Assembly (NCBI GenBank): GCA_945883115.1
Contig: CAMCXA010000009.1
Span: 1-55,700 of the forward strand
Source of the DNA: Alsobacter soli
Lineage (GTDB): Bacteria > Pseudomonadota > Alphaproteobacteria > Rhizobiales > Beijerinckiaceae
Length of the DNA stretch: 55,700 bases
Direction of reading: 5' to 3'
In this document: positions 17,128 through 26,789 of the stretch, one piece after another
How the letters are laid out: each line of letters begins with the position of its first letter
How positions within the stretch are numbered: position 1 is the first letter of the stretch
Made by a program: the position numbers and the translations under genes
The notes under the pieces: generated by a model
What the model was told of the DNA's origin: nothing
Database searches by the model: none
What the model saw: the letters and a program-made list of their open reading frames with translations, nothing else

Positions 17128-19215
17128 TCACGCCCGACTTAATGCGACGCGGATATCATGGAACGCTGCACCGCCAAAGGGAGCGGCTGCATCGGCACCT
17201 GTCAATGTGTTGATGCCTTTTCCGTCCGGATAGGCCGTGTTCGGCCAGATTGACTCGGCAATGAGGACGCCGGGGCGCAGACCGTCCGAGATTTTTGCGA
17301 AGAGCCGCACTTCGCCGCGTTGGTTCGAAAGAAGCACTTTGTCACCGTCCAGAATATCCAGCCCCGCAGCGTCAGTTGGATGAATGAGGACTGTGGGGCG
17401 TGATTCTTTTGTTTGCGAGGTGGCCGTTTCGGTGAAAGACGTGTTCAGGAAGTTTCGCGCCGGGCTTGTCGCCAAGCGGAACGGATATTCGGGTGTCGCG
17501 GTCTCGATGACATTCCAGTGGTCCGGGAAGACCGGCATATCTTGGATCGGACCCATAGGGCCGTCATTGGGGAATGGGACTTTTGACCAATCAGGCTTGA
17601 AGCGGAATTTTTTATCCTTCCAGCCAAAACCGTTGAGATAATGAGCGTCTTCGAATGGCGGTTGGCAATCGATGAAGTTCTTTTCTTCAAGCTCTTGCAG
17701 CGTGCCCCATTTCGAATTCTGCAAGGTCCAGTCGATGATTTCCCGCGGCGACATCTCAAAGCCGGGATGGGTTGCGCCGAGTCTATGGGCGAGGTCGCAG
17801 ATGACGTCGTGATTGGAGCGGCATTCGCCGGGAGGGTCGATCAGTTTTGGGCCTAACGCGATATATTGGTGCCCGCCGCCTTGATAAATATCGTCATGCT
17901 CGGTGAACATGGTTGCAGGCAGTACGACATCGGCCTTTTGCGCGGTGTCGGTCATGAATTGCTCGTGCACGACGGTGAAGAGGTCATCGCGTGCAAATCC
18001 TTGCCGCACCAGCTCTTGCTCGGGGGCAACGGACATCGGGTTGGTATTTTGAATGAAAAGGGCATGTACCGGAACACCATTTTTCAATGCGGTCGGATCT
18101 CCGGTGAGGATGCGGCCAATCTGGGACTGATCGAGTTTGCGGATGGTGTGGTCGGCCATATCGAGGCCTTCGATCATGGATTTCCGCCAGTGAAAAATGC
18201 CGCTGTTGGAATGGAAAGCACCGCCGCCCTCATATTGCCAAGCGCCTGTTACGGTGGCGATGCACGAGGCGGCATGGACATTGACCGCGCCGTTTCTTTG
18301 GCGTGAAAAGCCGTAACCGAGGCGGAAAAAGGTGCGTTTCTTGGTTCCGACGAGGTGCGCAAAGGCTTCGATGTCGGAGACGGGCAGGCCCGTTATGTTT
18401 GATGCCCATTCAGGCGTTTTTGTTGAAATATGCGCTTCGAACTCAGCCGGATAATCGGCGAATTCCGCAAGATAGTCGCGATCCGCGAGATTATCGCGAA
18501 ACAGGATATGCATGACGGCGCAGGCAAGTGCTCCGTCGGTTCCGGGTTTGAGGCACAAGGCCAGATCAGCCTGCTGCATTGTGGCGGTTTGATAGACATC
18601 GATGGCGACAATTTTTGCCCCGCGCTCTTTGCGGGCGCGGATTGCGTGGGTCATGACATTGACTTGGGTCGAGACGGCGTTTGTGCCCCAAATAACAACG
18701 CAATCGGATTTCGCAATTTCGCGCGGATCGGGGCCCATCAGGCGGCCTGTTCCGGCCATGTAGCCGGGCCAGGCGAGGTTAATGCAAATGGTGGAGAAAA
18801 AGCCGGAATATTTCTTGGCGTGGCGGAGACGGTTGATCCCGTCCCGCATGACGAGGCCCATTGTGCCGGCGTAGTAATAGGGCCAAATGGATTGAGCACC
18901 GTGCGTTGTTTCAATTTCAAGAAAGCGTTTGGCGACGAGGTCCATCGCCTCGTCCCAGCTGGCGCGCCGAAACTCGCCCGAGCCCTTTTTGCCAGTGCGA
19001 ATCAACGGGTAGAGAAGGCGATCGGGGTGGTGGTTGCGCTCGGCATAGCGCGCGACTTTCGCGCAGATGACGCCATCCGTGTAGGTTTGTTCGGAGGAGC
19101 CATAGACGCGGCCGATCCGCTTTCCGTCGATGATCTCGATTTCAAGCGCGCAGGTTGATGGGCAATCATGCGGGCAGACGGAGTTTTTACGCGTGACGGG
19201 CAGGGGGCGGTTCAT
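17128..19215 (-). CDS. Molybdopterin (bis-MGD) oxidoreductase with N-terminal 4Fe-4S cluster
   Basis: Member of the DMSO reductase superfamily, 695 residues, substrate unknown. The N-terminus holds a 4Fe-4S motif with Cys14, Cys18, Cys22 and Cys51 (C-x3-C-x3-C-x28-C). The molybdopterin core follows (about 60-560), with CVVIWGTNAVSTQ, IVAIDVYQTATMQQADL and HALFIQNTNPMSVAPEQ. The C-terminal dinucleotide-binding domain has RLATSPARNFLNTSF and HPTDAAGLDILDGD. Cys143 in FFSTICIN may be the metal ligand, but this is inference. There is no Tat signal, so the enzyme is likely cytoplasmic. No electron-transfer subunit gene is adjacent. It is followed without gap by recG, and its cofactor genes mobA and mobB lie 8 kb away. 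Confidence 0.88.
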   Translation of the reverse strand: MNRPLPVTRKNSVCPHDCPSTCALEIEIIDGKRIGRVYGSSEQTYTDGVICAKVARYAERNHHPDRLLYPLIRTGKKGSGEFRRASWDEAMDLVAKRFLEIETTHGAQSIWPYYYAGTMGLVMRDGINRLRHAKKYSGFFSTICINLAWPGYMAGTGRLMGPDPREIAKSDCVVIWGTNAVSTQVNVMTHAIRARKERGAKIVAIDVYQTATMQQADLALCLKPGTDGALACAVMHILFRDNLADRDYLAEFADYPAEFEAHISTKTPEWASNITGLPVSDIEAFAHLVGTKKRTFFRLGYGFSRQRNGAVNVHAASCIATVTGAWQYEGGGAFHSNSGIFHWRKSMIEGLDMADHTIRKLDQSQIGRILTGDPTALKNGVPVHALFIQNTNPMSVAPEQELVRQGFARDDLFTVVHEQFMTDTAQKADVVLPATMFTEHDDIYQGGGHQYIALGPKLIDPPGECRSNHDVICDLAHRLGATHPGFEMSPREIIDWTLQNSKWGTLQELEEKNFIDCQPPFEDAHYLNGFGWKDKKFRFKPDWSKVPFPNDGPMGPIQDMPVFPDHWNVIETATPEYPFRLATSPARNFLNTSFTETATSQTKESRPTVLIHPTDAAGLDILDGDKVLLSNQRGEVRLFAKISDGLRPGVLIAESIWPNTAYPDGKGINTLTGADAAAPFGGAAFHDIRVALSRA

Positions 19216-19286
19216 GGATCGACCTTCATCTGGTTATATCGCAAGATGCCCGAAGAGGTGCGTTTCGTCGAGAAGGAAGTTTGATA

Positions 19287-19314
19287 GCAAAATGGCGGCC
19301 CGGAAGCCGCCATT
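19287..19314 (-). terminator. Rho-independent terminator of ndk
   Basis: A 9-bp perfect stem AATGGCGGC / GCCGCCATT (19291-19299 with 19306-19314) with a 6-nt loop. In the minus direction it is followed by TTTTGC (T-run at 19290-19287). It lies 33 nt past the ndk stop. The T-run is short, so efficiency is uncertain. Confidence 0.75.
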
Positions 19315-19347
19315 GGTATGCGTCGTCGTGAAATACGACCGAGTGAA

Positions 19348-19770
19348 TTAGCCGACGATTTCGTTACCCGAAAAGAACTGGGCGATTTCAATTGCTGCGT
19401 TTTCGGCAGAATCAGAACCGTGCGCGGTATTTTCGCCGACTGACTTGGCAAAAAGCTTGCGGATTGTGCCTTCGGCTGCATTTGCGGGGTTAGTTGCGCC
19501 CATGACATCGCGATAATGCGTAATCGCGTTCTCGCCTTCGAGAACCTGAACGACGACGGGGCCAGAGGTCATGAATTCAACGAGTTCACCGAAAAAGGGG
19601 CGCTCTTTATGGACGGCATAAAATGTCTGAGCCTGATGCGTGGTCATGTGGATCCGCTTTTGTGCAACGATCCGCAGGCCGGCCTTTTCAATGACGGCGT
19701 TTACGGCACCTGTCAGGTTACGGGCGGTTGCATCTGGCTTGAGAATAGAAAAAGTGCGCTGAAGCGCCAT
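19348..19770 (-). CDS. ndk: Nucleoside diphosphate kinase
   Basis: Equilibrates NTP and dNTP pools by transferring the gamma-phosphate of ATP through a phosphohistidine. The 140-residue length is exact for the family. The active His117 lies in ENTAHGSDS, and [14 protein letters not shown] plus VGATNPANA-type residues ([15 protein letters not shown]) form the nucleotide site. AAGGA lies upstream of the ATG. With its own promoter and terminator it appears monocistronic. Confidence 0.98.
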   Translation of the reverse strand: MALQRTFSILKPDATARNLTGAVNAVIEKAGLRIVAQKRIHMTTHQAQTFYAVHKERPFFGELVEFMTSGPVVVQVLEGENAITHYRDVMGATNPANAAEGTIRKLFAKSVGENTAHGSDSAENAAIEIAQFFSGNEIVG

Positions 19771-19805
19771 GATCAGAATCCTTGTTTTGTCTGTGGTACA
19801 GCCGG

Positions 19806-19834
19806 TCTATAGCGTCCAATCGTGTTCTCGACAA
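19806..19834 (-). promoter_or_regulatory. Sigma70-type promoter of ndk
   Basis: Minus strand: TTGTCG (19834-19829), 17-nt spacer, TATAGA (19811-19806), 35 nt from the ndk ATG. It is the best promoter match in the window, with good spacing and an isolated downstream gene. Confidence 0.58.
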
Positions 19835-19863
19835 GACGTGGCGCGTATTTCCGATAGTGAGCG

Positions 19864-20514
19864 CTAGTTTTTGCCAAGCGGTGGAGAGAAGAGGCTGACG
19901 ATCTCGTCGGCGCGTCCGGCATTCGGCAGGTCTGTGCCCCGCAGTGCCAGAGCGGTGCGTCGTAGTGCTTCCGGATAGAGATGAAGTTCGGCCTCAAGCA
20001 CACGGGCGGCAAGCGTGGCGTCAGTATCATTTTCCAAAACAGGGACAGCTGCTTGGGAAATGATGGGACCGGCGTCGAGATCTGGCACAACGTGATGGAC
20101 GGTACAGCCGTGGATTTTTACGCCCGCTTCGAGCGCTTTTTCATGGGTATGGAGGCCGCGAAAGGCGGGGAGAAGGGAGGGGTGAATATTGAGCAAGCGG
20201 CGCTGCCATTTGGATATAAAGTCTGGCCCCAAAATGCGCATGAATCCGGCCAGACAAACAAGCTCGACGCTTTCCGAGGTCAGACATTTATGGACCGCGT
20301 CCTCGAATGAGCCACGCGACGCATATTTTGTGTGGTCGATGATATCGGCTTTTGTGCCGAGGCTCTTCGCCATTTCGAGCCCCCTAGCCGAGGGGTCGTT
20401 GGAGATGACGATTGTGATCTCTGCGGGAAATGAGGGGTCATTAGCGGCATTGATCAACGCGGTCATGTTTGACCCGCGACCTGAGATCAGAATGGCTGTT
20501 TTGACCTTGTTCAT
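19864..20514 (-). CDS. purN: Phosphoribosylglycinamide formyltransferase
   Basis: Third step of purine synthesis: transfers a formyl group from 10-formyl-THF to GAR. The 216-residue protein has the phosphate loop ILISGRGSNMTAL. Catalytic Asn109 and His111 lie in LNIHPSLLPAF, and Asp147 in VVPDLDAGP; these match E. coli Asn106, His108 and Asp144 with a constant offset. The ATG at 20514 is 1 bp from the purM stop, so the pair form an operon in the order purM-purN. Confidence 0.97.
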   Translation of the reverse strand: MNKVKTAILISGRGSNMTALINAANDPSFPAEITIVISNDPSARGLEMAKSLGTKADIIDHTKYASRGSFEDAVHKCLTSESVELVCLAGFMRILGPDFISKWQRRLLNIHPSLLPAFRGLHTHEKALEAGVKIHGCTVHHVVPDLDAGPIISQAAVPVLENDTDATLAARVLEAELHLYPEALRRTALALRGTDLPNAGRADEIVSLFSPPLGKN

Positions 20515-20515
20515 A

Positions 20516-21589
20516 TCAGAGTTTCAGGGTGCCTTTGTACGAGACGCGCTCTGGTTTGCCGTCGCCTTCGGTGATTTTACCGATTTTGAAGGCCGGTTGC
20601 CCCACCTTCGCAAAAATCTCGATCACCTCGTCGGCGTGTTTATTTGCAACGATTGCGACCATTCCAATGCCGCAATTGAAGGTGCGAAGCATTTCATGGG
20701 GGGCGACGCCTCCGGTGGCAGCGAGCCATTTAAAGACTGGCAGAACGGGAATTGTTGCGAGGTCGATCTCGGCGTTCGATCCTTCGGGAAGGACGCGGGG
20801 AATGTTATCGGGAAAGCCGCCGCCGGTGATATGGGCGAAGGCCTTGATGGCCTGCGTGGCTTTGAGTGCCGCGAGGATCGGTTTCACGTAAAGGCGGGTC
20901 GGTTTGAGTAGCGCGTCACCGAGCGTTTCTTCAGGAGAAAAAGGTGCAGGATCGGACCAATTCAGGCCGGAGAGTTCTACAATGCGGCGGACGAGAGAAA
21001 ACCCATTCGAATGGACGCCTGAGGATGGGAGCCCGATGATGACGTCGGAGGGGCCGATATCAGATTTTGGCAGCAATGTGCCTCGCTCTGCGGCGCCAAC
21101 GGCAAAGCCAGCGAGATCATAATCGCCACGACCATAAAGCCCGGGCATTTCAGCCGTTTCGCCGCCGATCAAGGCGCAGCCTGATTCGATGCAGCCCTTT
21201 GCGATTCCTTTGATGATTTCAGCCCCGATATGGGGTTCGAGTTTGCCGGTTGCAAAATAATCGAGGAAGAAAAGGGGCTCGGCTCCTTGCACCACAAGAT
21301 CATTGACGCACATGGCGACGAGATCGATACCGATTGTGTGGTGAATGCCGGTTTCGATGGCGATTTTGACTTTTGTGCCCACTCCGTCATTGGCCGCAAC
21401 GAGGATTGGGTCCTTGAAACCCGCGGCCTTCAGATCGAACAGGCCGCCGAAGCCACCGATTTCCGCGTCGGCACCCGGCCGCCGCGTTGATCTGACCAAC
21501 GGCTTGATTTGGTCGACCAATTCGTTGCCAGCATCAATGTCGACACCGGAATCGGCGTAGGTGAGCCCGTTCTGCCGCTTTTTCACCAT
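20516..21589 (-). CDS. purM: Phosphoribosylformylglycinamidine cyclo-ligase (AIR synthetase)
   Basis: Fifth step of purine synthesis: ATP-dependent ring closure of FGAM to AIR. The protein has about 357 residues. It carries the PurM signature [19 protein letters not shown], the ATP-site glycine loop [40 protein letters not shown] and [11 protein letters not shown]. The ATG at 21589 has AGAGGA at correct spacing. The in-frame ATG two codons upstream (21595) is only 1-2 nt from that sequence. Transcribed first, with purN following. Confidence 0.97.
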   Translation of the reverse strand: MVKKRQNGLTYADSGVDIDAGNELVDQIKPLVRSTRRPGADAEIGGFGGLFDLKAAGFKDPILVAANDGVGTKVKIAIETGIHHTIGIDLVAMCVNDLVVQGAEPLFFLDYFATGKLEPHIGAEIIKGIAKGCIESGCALIGGETAEMPGLYGRGDYDLAGFAVGAAERGTLLPKSDIGPSDVIIGLPSSGVHSNGFSLVRRIVELSGLNWSDPAPFSPEETLGDALLKPTRLYVKPILAALKATQAIKAFAHITGGGFPDNIPRVLPEGSNAEIDLATIPVLPVFKWLAATGGVAPHEMLRTFNCGIGMVAIVANKHADEVIEIFAKVGQPAFKIGKITEGDGKPERVSYKGTLKL

Positions 21590-21708
21590 GATCATATCCT
21601 CTTTGTATCAAAACCGAGTAAGGTGCTTATTGTCTCCTTGCAAGTAGTGCTGTGATTACCCACATCGAATCCATGCGATTTTGTGTTCATTTATTTTTTT
21701 GAGGCGAC

Positions 21709-22236
21709 ATGATTCCAAATATCATCACGTTGATGCGGCTCCTTCTCGTGCCGGTTATCATTGTTACAATCGGACAGGGTAACTGGATGCTGGCATTTGT
21801 CTGCTTTTCGGTTGCGGGCATATCGGATGCAATCGACGGCACAATCGCGCGCCGTTATTCAATGCAAACGGAACTAGGCGCCTATCTCGACCCCATTGCT
21901 GACAAGGCATTGCTGGTCTCGATATTTGTCATGCTGAGTATTGTCGGGCTTGTGCCGAGCTGGGTCGCGATCATGGTGGTATCGCGCGATATTATGATTG
22001 TTGGCGGTATTTTATTGGCGTGGCTCATGGGTTCACCGATGCCAATCAATCCGCATATGGTCTCCAAACTGAACACGTTGATCCAGATTTCATTTGCAGG
22101 CCTCGTTTTGGGAATGCAAGCCTTTTCGTTGCGGATCGATTGGGTCGTGGAATACGGGATTATCGCCGTTGCGGCTTTGACAAGTGCCTCGATGGCGACC
22201 TATCTGGCTCAGTTTACAAAGCATATGGCCGACTGA
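21709..22236 (+). CDS. CDP-alcohol phosphatidyltransferase family protein
   Basis: Membrane enzyme that joins a CDP-diacylglycerol phosphatidyl group to an alcohol, probably glycerol-3-phosphate. 175 residues with about five hydrophobic helices. The full catalytic signature is present: Asp40, Asp43-Gly44, Ala47-Arg48, Gly57, Asp61 and Asp65 (D-x2-DG-x2-AR-x8-G-x3-D-x3-D). The N-terminal NIITLMRLLLVPV is PgsA/cardiolipin-synthase-like. Whether this is the essential phosphatidylglycerophosphate synthase or a paralogue cannot be decided here. It ends 4 bp before hdaA and is divergent from purM, so it probably heads an operon with hdaA. Confidence 0.87.
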   Translation: MIPNIITLMRLLLVPVIIVTIGQGNWMLAFVCFSVAGISDAIDGTIARRYSMQTELGAYLDPIADKALLVSIFVMLSIVGLVPSWVAIMVVSRDIMIVGGILLAWLMGSPMPINPHMVSKLNTLIQISFAGLVLGMQAFSLRIDWVVEYGIIAVAALTSASMATYLAQFTKHMAD

Positions 22237-22240
22237 CTTC

Positions 22241-22930
22241 ATGAACGAGACTCCACGCCAACTGACGCTCGACTTGCCGGTGTTTCCCCGAATGGATACC
22301 GAGGACTTTCTCGTGAGTTCGAGCAATGAGAGCGCGTATAGTCTGCTGGAGGCTTGGCCCGAATGGCCGAGCCGGCTTCTTGTTTTGTCCGGTCCACCGG
22401 GTTCGGGGAAGACCCATTTATCGACGATCTGGGCGAAGCGGGCCAATGCGTGGGCGCTGGATGTCCAGGATCTCACCAGCGTTCGTGTGCCCCATCTTGT
22501 CGCCAATTCGGCAGTCGTTATCGAGAAGTGCGAGGCGCTTCCGAGAGACGAGGATGCACTCTTCCATCTGATCAATGCGATGGAGGAACGTGGTGGATGG
22601 GTGCTTTTGACAGGACGTGGGGCCCTGGCAGGCTGGGATTTAAAAACGCCTGATCTTTTGTCGCGGTTGAGACGGGCGATTTCGGTCGAGATTGAGCAAC
22701 CTGATGATGCGCTGCTCGGTGCCTTGCTCGTGAAGCTGTTGTTAGATCGTCAGATGATCGTCGACACGTCGATTGTGGAATATATCCGTCAAAGGATCGA
22801 ACGATCGGTCGAGTCCGTGCAGAGATTTGTCGAATTGATCGATCAGGAAGGCCTGATTCGCGGGCGGCGCATCACCAAGGGGCTTGTTTCGGAGTGTCTA
22901 CAAAAATTCGAGAATACACAGAGTGAATGA
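22241..22930 (+). CDS. hdaA: DnaA regulatory inactivator HdaA
   Basis: DnaA-related AAA+ protein that binds the beta clamp and stimulates DnaA-ATP hydrolysis after initiation. 229 residues. A clamp-binding motif QLTLDLP is at residues 7-13. Walker A GPPGSGKT is at 51-58. The Walker B region reads AVVIEKCEAL, with Glu instead of the usual first Asp. The arginine-finger sensor region includes LLSRLRRAISVEIEQP, and the C-terminal lid is helical. The DNA-binding domain IV of DnaA is absent, as expected. The ATG at 22241 is chosen because relatives start just before the clamp motif. The ppk gene follows after 91 bp. Confidence 0.92.
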   Translation: MNETPRQLTLDLPVFPRMDTEDFLVSSSNESAYSLLEAWPEWPSRLLVLSGPPGSGKTHLSTIWAKRANAWALDVQDLTSVRVPHLVANSAVVIEKCEALPRDEDALFHLINAMEERGGWVLLTGRGALAGWDLKTPDLLSRLRRAISVEIEQPDDALLGALLVKLLLDRQMIVDTSIVEYIRQRIERSVESVQRFVELIDQEGLIRGRRITKGLVSECLQKFENTQSE

Positions 22931-23021
22931 GTTTTTTGGTACTCTATGCGGAATGAAGATATCTGTGTCAGATTAAGGTCATGAAAGCGAACTATGGGTC
23001 GTTCATGTTAGGAAGCGAGAA

Positions 23022-25265
23022 ATGACAATCAACCGCGAAAAGCTCGTGCGGAGGCAGGCATCAAGTGGCTTACGCAAGCGGACACCGGTGTCTCTCGCCG
23101 CTTCGCCGAAGCGTTTTATCAATCGGGAATTGTCTTGGCTTCAATTCAACCGGCGTGTTCTTGAAGAAGCGTCGAACTCTTCTCATCCTTTGCTTGAGCA
23201 ACTCCGGTTTCTGTCGATCTCGGCTGCTAATCTGGATGAGTTCTTCATGGTCCGCGTCGCAGGTTTGCGGGGGCAGCTGAACTCGGGCGTGATGGAAAAA
23301 TCGGAAGATGGATTGTCGCCCGAACAGCAATTGAAACTGATCGGAAATGCTGTGTCCGTGCTTGCAGGAGACCAGCAAAAGCGGTGGCGGGAGTTAAAGC
23401 TTCTTTTGTCGAAGGCAGGCGTTTCGATCATAGAAGGCAGCGATCTCGGAGAGAACGACAAAACGTGGCTGGAAGGGTACTTTCTGGACCATGTATTTCC
23501 AGTCCTGACGCCGCTTGCGGTTGATCCTGCGCATCCATTTCCATTTATCCCCAATCTCGGGTTTTCGCTCGCCCTCCTGCTGATGCGGATATCGGACGGG
23601 CGGACTTTGAACGCCCTGATCCGGTTGCCAAATTCGGTGGATCGTTTTGTCCGACTCCCTGATGTTCCGGGCACTTCGGTGGCGCGTTTTGTTCTTCTCG
23701 AGCAAGTCGTCAGTCTTTTTATCGAGAGGCTGTTTCCCGGTTGTTCTGTGAAAGGGCTTGGTGTCTTCAGGATTATTCGGGATTCTGACCTCGAAATCGA
23801 GGAGGAGGCCGAGGATCTCGTCCGGCTCTTCGAAACGGCGCTTAAGCAGCGCCGTCGTGGCTCGATCATCCGGCTCGAGATTGAGGCATCGATGCCCGAG
23901 AGTATCAGCAATTTCATCATCAACGAGTTTCATGTCCCGGGAGAAACGGTATTTTCTGTTGCCGGACTTTTGGCTCTTTCGGATCTTTCCCAACTCGTCA
24001 ATCTTGATCGTCCATCCTTGAAGTTCATCCCTTTCAATGCGCGGTTTCCGGAGCGCATCCGCGAACATGGCGGTGATTGTTTTGCTGCAATTCGAGAAAA
24101 GGATCTTATTATCCACCATCCTTATGAATCGTTTGATGTTGTCGTCCAGTTTTTGCAACAGGCTGCGCGCGACCCCAATGTGATTGCAATCAAGCAAACA
24201 CTTTATCGGACATCTGCCAACAGCCCCATCATCAAGGCGCTGGCCGAGGCTGCGGAAGCCGGCAAGTCCGTAACCGCACTCGTCGAATTGAAGGCGCGGT
24301 TTGACGAGGAGGCGAATATTCGGTGGGCGCGCGATCTTGAACGCGCAGGTGCGCAGGTGGTGTTCGGATTTCTGGAACTCAAGACACATGCAAAGTTATC
24401 GATGGTTGTCCGGCGCGAGGAGGGAAATCTTGTCAGCTATTGCCATCTCGGGACGGGCAATTACCACCCGATTACAGCCCGGATTTATACAGATCTCTCG
24501 TTTTTTACTGCGGATCCGGCCTATGGGCGGGACGTTGCAAAGATTTTCAATTTCATTACGGGCTATGCTGAACCCGGGCAGTTGGAGCGGCTTTCAATAT
24601 CTCCGTTGACGCTCAAGCAAGCGATTCTTACTCATATTTCGACCGAGATCGACAATGCGAAAGCAGGGCGTCCCGCAGCCATTTGGGGAAAATGCAATTC
24701 GCTCGTAGACCCCGAAGTCATTGACGCGCTCTATGCAGCTAGTGCTGCGGGGGTGCAGATCGACTTCGTTGTTCGGGGTATTTGTTGTTTAAGGCCCGGT
24801 GTTCCCGGACTGTCCGATAATATTCGCGTGAAATCGATCGTGGGACGGTTTCTCGAGCACACACGGATTTACGCTTTTGCCAATGGTTTCAAACTTCCTC
24901 ACCCGAAAGCTAAAGTGTTTATCTCTTCTGCTGATCTCATGCAGCGAAATTTGGATCGACGGGTTGAATCTCTCGTTCCAATTCTGAATCCGACGGTTCA
25001 TCAACAGGTATTGAACCAGATATTCGTTGCCAATTTTCTCGACAACGAACAGAGCTGGCAGGTGAACGCCGACGGAACAAGCAAACGGATGTCCAAAAAG
25101 CCCAACGAAACGCCGTTCAACGCCCAGCGCTATTTCATGACCAATCCAAGCCTCTCCGGTCGGGGAAAAGCTTTAAGGGATTCTGGTCCCCAGCAATTAC
25201 GTGCCGGGGCTTCCGGAAAAATTGCAGAGCGTATAAAGGACGAAGCTGAACATCAGCAGGATTGA
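23022..25265 (+). CDS. ppk: Polyphosphate kinase 1
   Basis: Reversibly polymerises the ATP gamma-phosphate into polyphosphate. 747 residues with the four PPK1 domains: the N-terminal helical domain ([19 protein letters not shown]), the head domain and two PLD-like catalytic domains. The autophosphorylated histidine is His456 in LKTHAKL, followed by [11 protein letters not shown]. The second catalytic histidine is in [15 protein letters not shown], with [12 protein letters not shown] at the end of the fold. AGGAAG lies upstream of the ATG. It forms an operon with ppx, with a 9-bp gap. Confidence 0.97.
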   Translation: MTINREKLVRRQASSGLRKRTPVSLAASPKRFINRELSWLQFNRRVLEEASNSSHPLLEQLRFLSISAANLDEFFMVRVAGLRGQLNSGVMEKSEDGLSPEQQLKLIGNAVSVLAGDQQKRWRELKLLLSKAGVSIIEGSDLGENDKTWLEGYFLDHVFPVLTPLAVDPAHPFPFIPNLGFSLALLLMRISDGRTLNALIRLPNSVDRFVRLPDVPGTSVARFVLLEQVVSLFIERLFPGCSVKGLGVFRIIRDSDLEIEEEAEDLVRLFETALKQRRRGSIIRLEIEASMPESISNFIINEFHVPGETVFSVAGLLALSDLSQLVNLDRPSLKFIPFNARFPERIREHGGDCFAAIREKDLIIHHPYESFDVVVQFLQQAARDPNVIAIKQTLYRTSANSPIIKALAEAAEAGKSVTALVELKARFDEEANIRWARDLERAGAQVVFGFLELKTHAKLSMVVRREEGNLVSYCHLGTGNYHPITARIYTDLSFFTADPAYGRDVAKIFNFITGYAEPGQLERLSISPLTLKQAILTHISTEIDNAKAGRPAAIWGKCNSLVDPEVIDALYAASAAGVQIDFVVRGICCLRPGVPGLSDNIRVKSIVGRFLEHTRIYAFANGFKLPHPKAKVFISSADLMQRNLDRRVESLVPILNPTVHQQVLNQIFVANFLDNEQSWQVNADGTSKRMSKKPNETPFNAQRYFMTNPSLSGRGKALRDSGPQQLRAGASGKIAERIKDEAEHQQD

Positions 25266-25274
25266 GACGTCAGC

Positions 25275-26789
25275 ATGCCTTTTAATGCCAAAGGTCGATT
25301 GGATGTCGGGCTTCCGATCGCAATCATCGATATTGGATCGAATTCGGTTCGACTTGTCATTTACGAGGGGCTTAGCCGTACGCCGACGCCAATTTTCAAC
25401 GAAAAGGTCTTGTGCGGGCTTGGTCGGGCAATATTGACAACAGGATTAATGCCCGTCGATGGCATGGAGCGTGCCTATAAAGCGCTGAAACGGTTTCGCG
25501 TGCTTTGCGATATTATGAGTGTTTCCGATCTTTTTGTGTTTGCGACGGCAGCAGCACGAGACGCCAAGAATGGCGCGGAATTCGTGAGCAAATGTCGTGA
25601 AATCACCAAAACAGACATCTTGCTTCTGTCTGGCAAACGAGAGGCCGAACTATCGGCAATGGGGGTGATTTCAGGCTTCTGGAAGCCGCAGGGGTTGGTC
25701 GGTGATCTTGGTGGAGGATCTCTCGAATTGATCGATGTCAAGGGTACCGAATTCGGGAAGGGGATTACTTTGCCTCTCGGAGTGCTGTCGCTTCTCGATC
25801 TCTCCGGAGGCAACATCAAGAAGGCGCAAAAGCACATCAAGGAGTTGTTGAGCGATTTGCCACAACTCAAGGCCGCCCGCGGCCAATCCTTTTATGCGGT
25901 GGGCGGAACTTGGCGTTCTTTGGCAAAACTTCATATGGGGCAACGCGGATACCCACTGAATGTGATGCATAATTACGTTATTCCCGCGCAGGATGCGTCC
26001 GATTTTGCATCGCTCGTCGAGCGGGTCGAGGCCGAGACGCTTGATTCGATCGAGAGCGTTTCTTTCGCGCGGCGCCCGCTTCTTGTTTATGGGGCACTCG
26101 TACTTGAGGAGTTGATTCGGAGTGCCAAACCGGCACGAATTGTGATTTCGGCACTTGGGGTGCGTGAGGGTATTCTGTTTGATCGGCTTGAAAAGGATGT
26201 CAAAAAGCAGGACCCTCTTGTTGCGGCAGCATCGGATTTAAACAAGCTGAGATCGCGTGCGCCACGGCATGCGGAGCAGTTGGTGCCATGGATGGACCAG
26301 TTTTTTGCGTCCACCAGCATTGAAGATACTTCCGAGGATCGCAGGTTGCGGCAGGCAGCTTGTCTGCTGTCGGATATCGGATGGCGCGCACATCCTGATT
26401 ATCGCGGCGAACAATCGGTCAACATTATTGCAAATGCGGGCTTCAGCGGAATTGACCATGCGGGCCGCGCCTATCTTGCGCTTACGGCAGCCTATCGGCA
26501 TATGGGTCTGTCATATGACGCGATCAGTCCACGATTGAAGGAACTGGCATCAAGCCGTCTCATTGACCGGGCACGCATTTTTGGAGCAGCGCTCCGGGTC
26601 GCTTATCTGATCTCCGCTGCGATGCCGGACGTTTTGCCGAAGACGAGTTTGATCTGCGGACAAGGCAAAGTGGAACTCCGGCTGCCATTGGAACTTGCGG
26701 CGCTTGCCGGCGACCGCGTCTTCAACCGGCTGAAGGAGTTGGGGCGCCTGATCGGTCGTTCGCCGCTGATCAGCATTTCTAAGTCCTAG
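25275..26789 (+). CDS. ppx: Exopolyphosphatase (Ppx/GppA family)
   Basis: Removes terminal phosphates from polyphosphate, opposing ppk; Ppx/GppA members may also act on pppGpp. 504 residues of the ASKHA fold: phosphate-1 loop IAIIDIGSNSVRLVIY (Asp19), phosphate-2 loop GDLGGGSLEL, and the C-terminal HD-like helical domain (about 310-500) with CLLSDIGWRAHPDYRG and ISALGVREGILFDRL. The length fits the long alphaproteobacterial form. Its stop shares the CTAG tetranucleotide with the stop of convergent rnd. Confidence 0.95.
   Translation: MPFNAKGRLDVGLPIAIIDIGSNSVRLVIYEGLSRTPTPIFNEKVLCGLGRAILTTGLMPVDGMERAYKALKRFRVLCDIMSVSDLFVFATAAARDAKNGAEFVSKCREITKTDILLLSGKREAELSAMGVISGFWKPQGLVGDLGGGSLELIDVKGTEFGKGITLPLGVLSLLDLSGGNIKKAQKHIKELLSDLPQLKAARGQSFYAVGGTWRSLAKLHMGQRGYPLNVMHNYVIPAQDASDFASLVERVEAETLDSIESVSFARRPLLVYGALVLEELIRSAKPARIVISALGVREGILFDRLEKDVKKQDPLVAAASDLNKLRSRAPRHAEQLVPWMDQFFASTSIEDTSEDRRLRQAACLLSDIGWRAHPDYRGEQSVNIIANAGFSGIDHAGRAYLALTAAYRHMGLSYDAISPRLKELASSRLIDRARIFGAALRVAYLISAAMPDVLPKTSLICGQGKVELRLPLELAALAGDRVFNRLKELGRLIGRSPLISISKS

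Noticed and set aside
18430-19158. 242-residue open frame on the plus strand within the Mo oxidoreductase gene
   Set aside because: It lies opposite the 4Fe-4S and core motifs of a clear gene, has no ribosome-binding site of note, and its composition is that of a complementary strand.
17128-19215. Selenocysteine in the molybdopterin oxidoreductase
   Set aside because: The frame is continuous with no internal TGA.
10812-21671. GANTC (CcrM) sites in the glmU and purM/CDP-alcohol transferase promoters as regulatory signals
   Set aside because: GAATC occurs at 10812-10816 and 21667-21671, but one site per few hundred bases is expected by chance, so no special meaning can be claimed.
23394-24389. 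331-residue open frame opposite ppk
   Set aside because: A shadow of the PPK1 catalytic region. Sense-strand motifs including His456 are intact.
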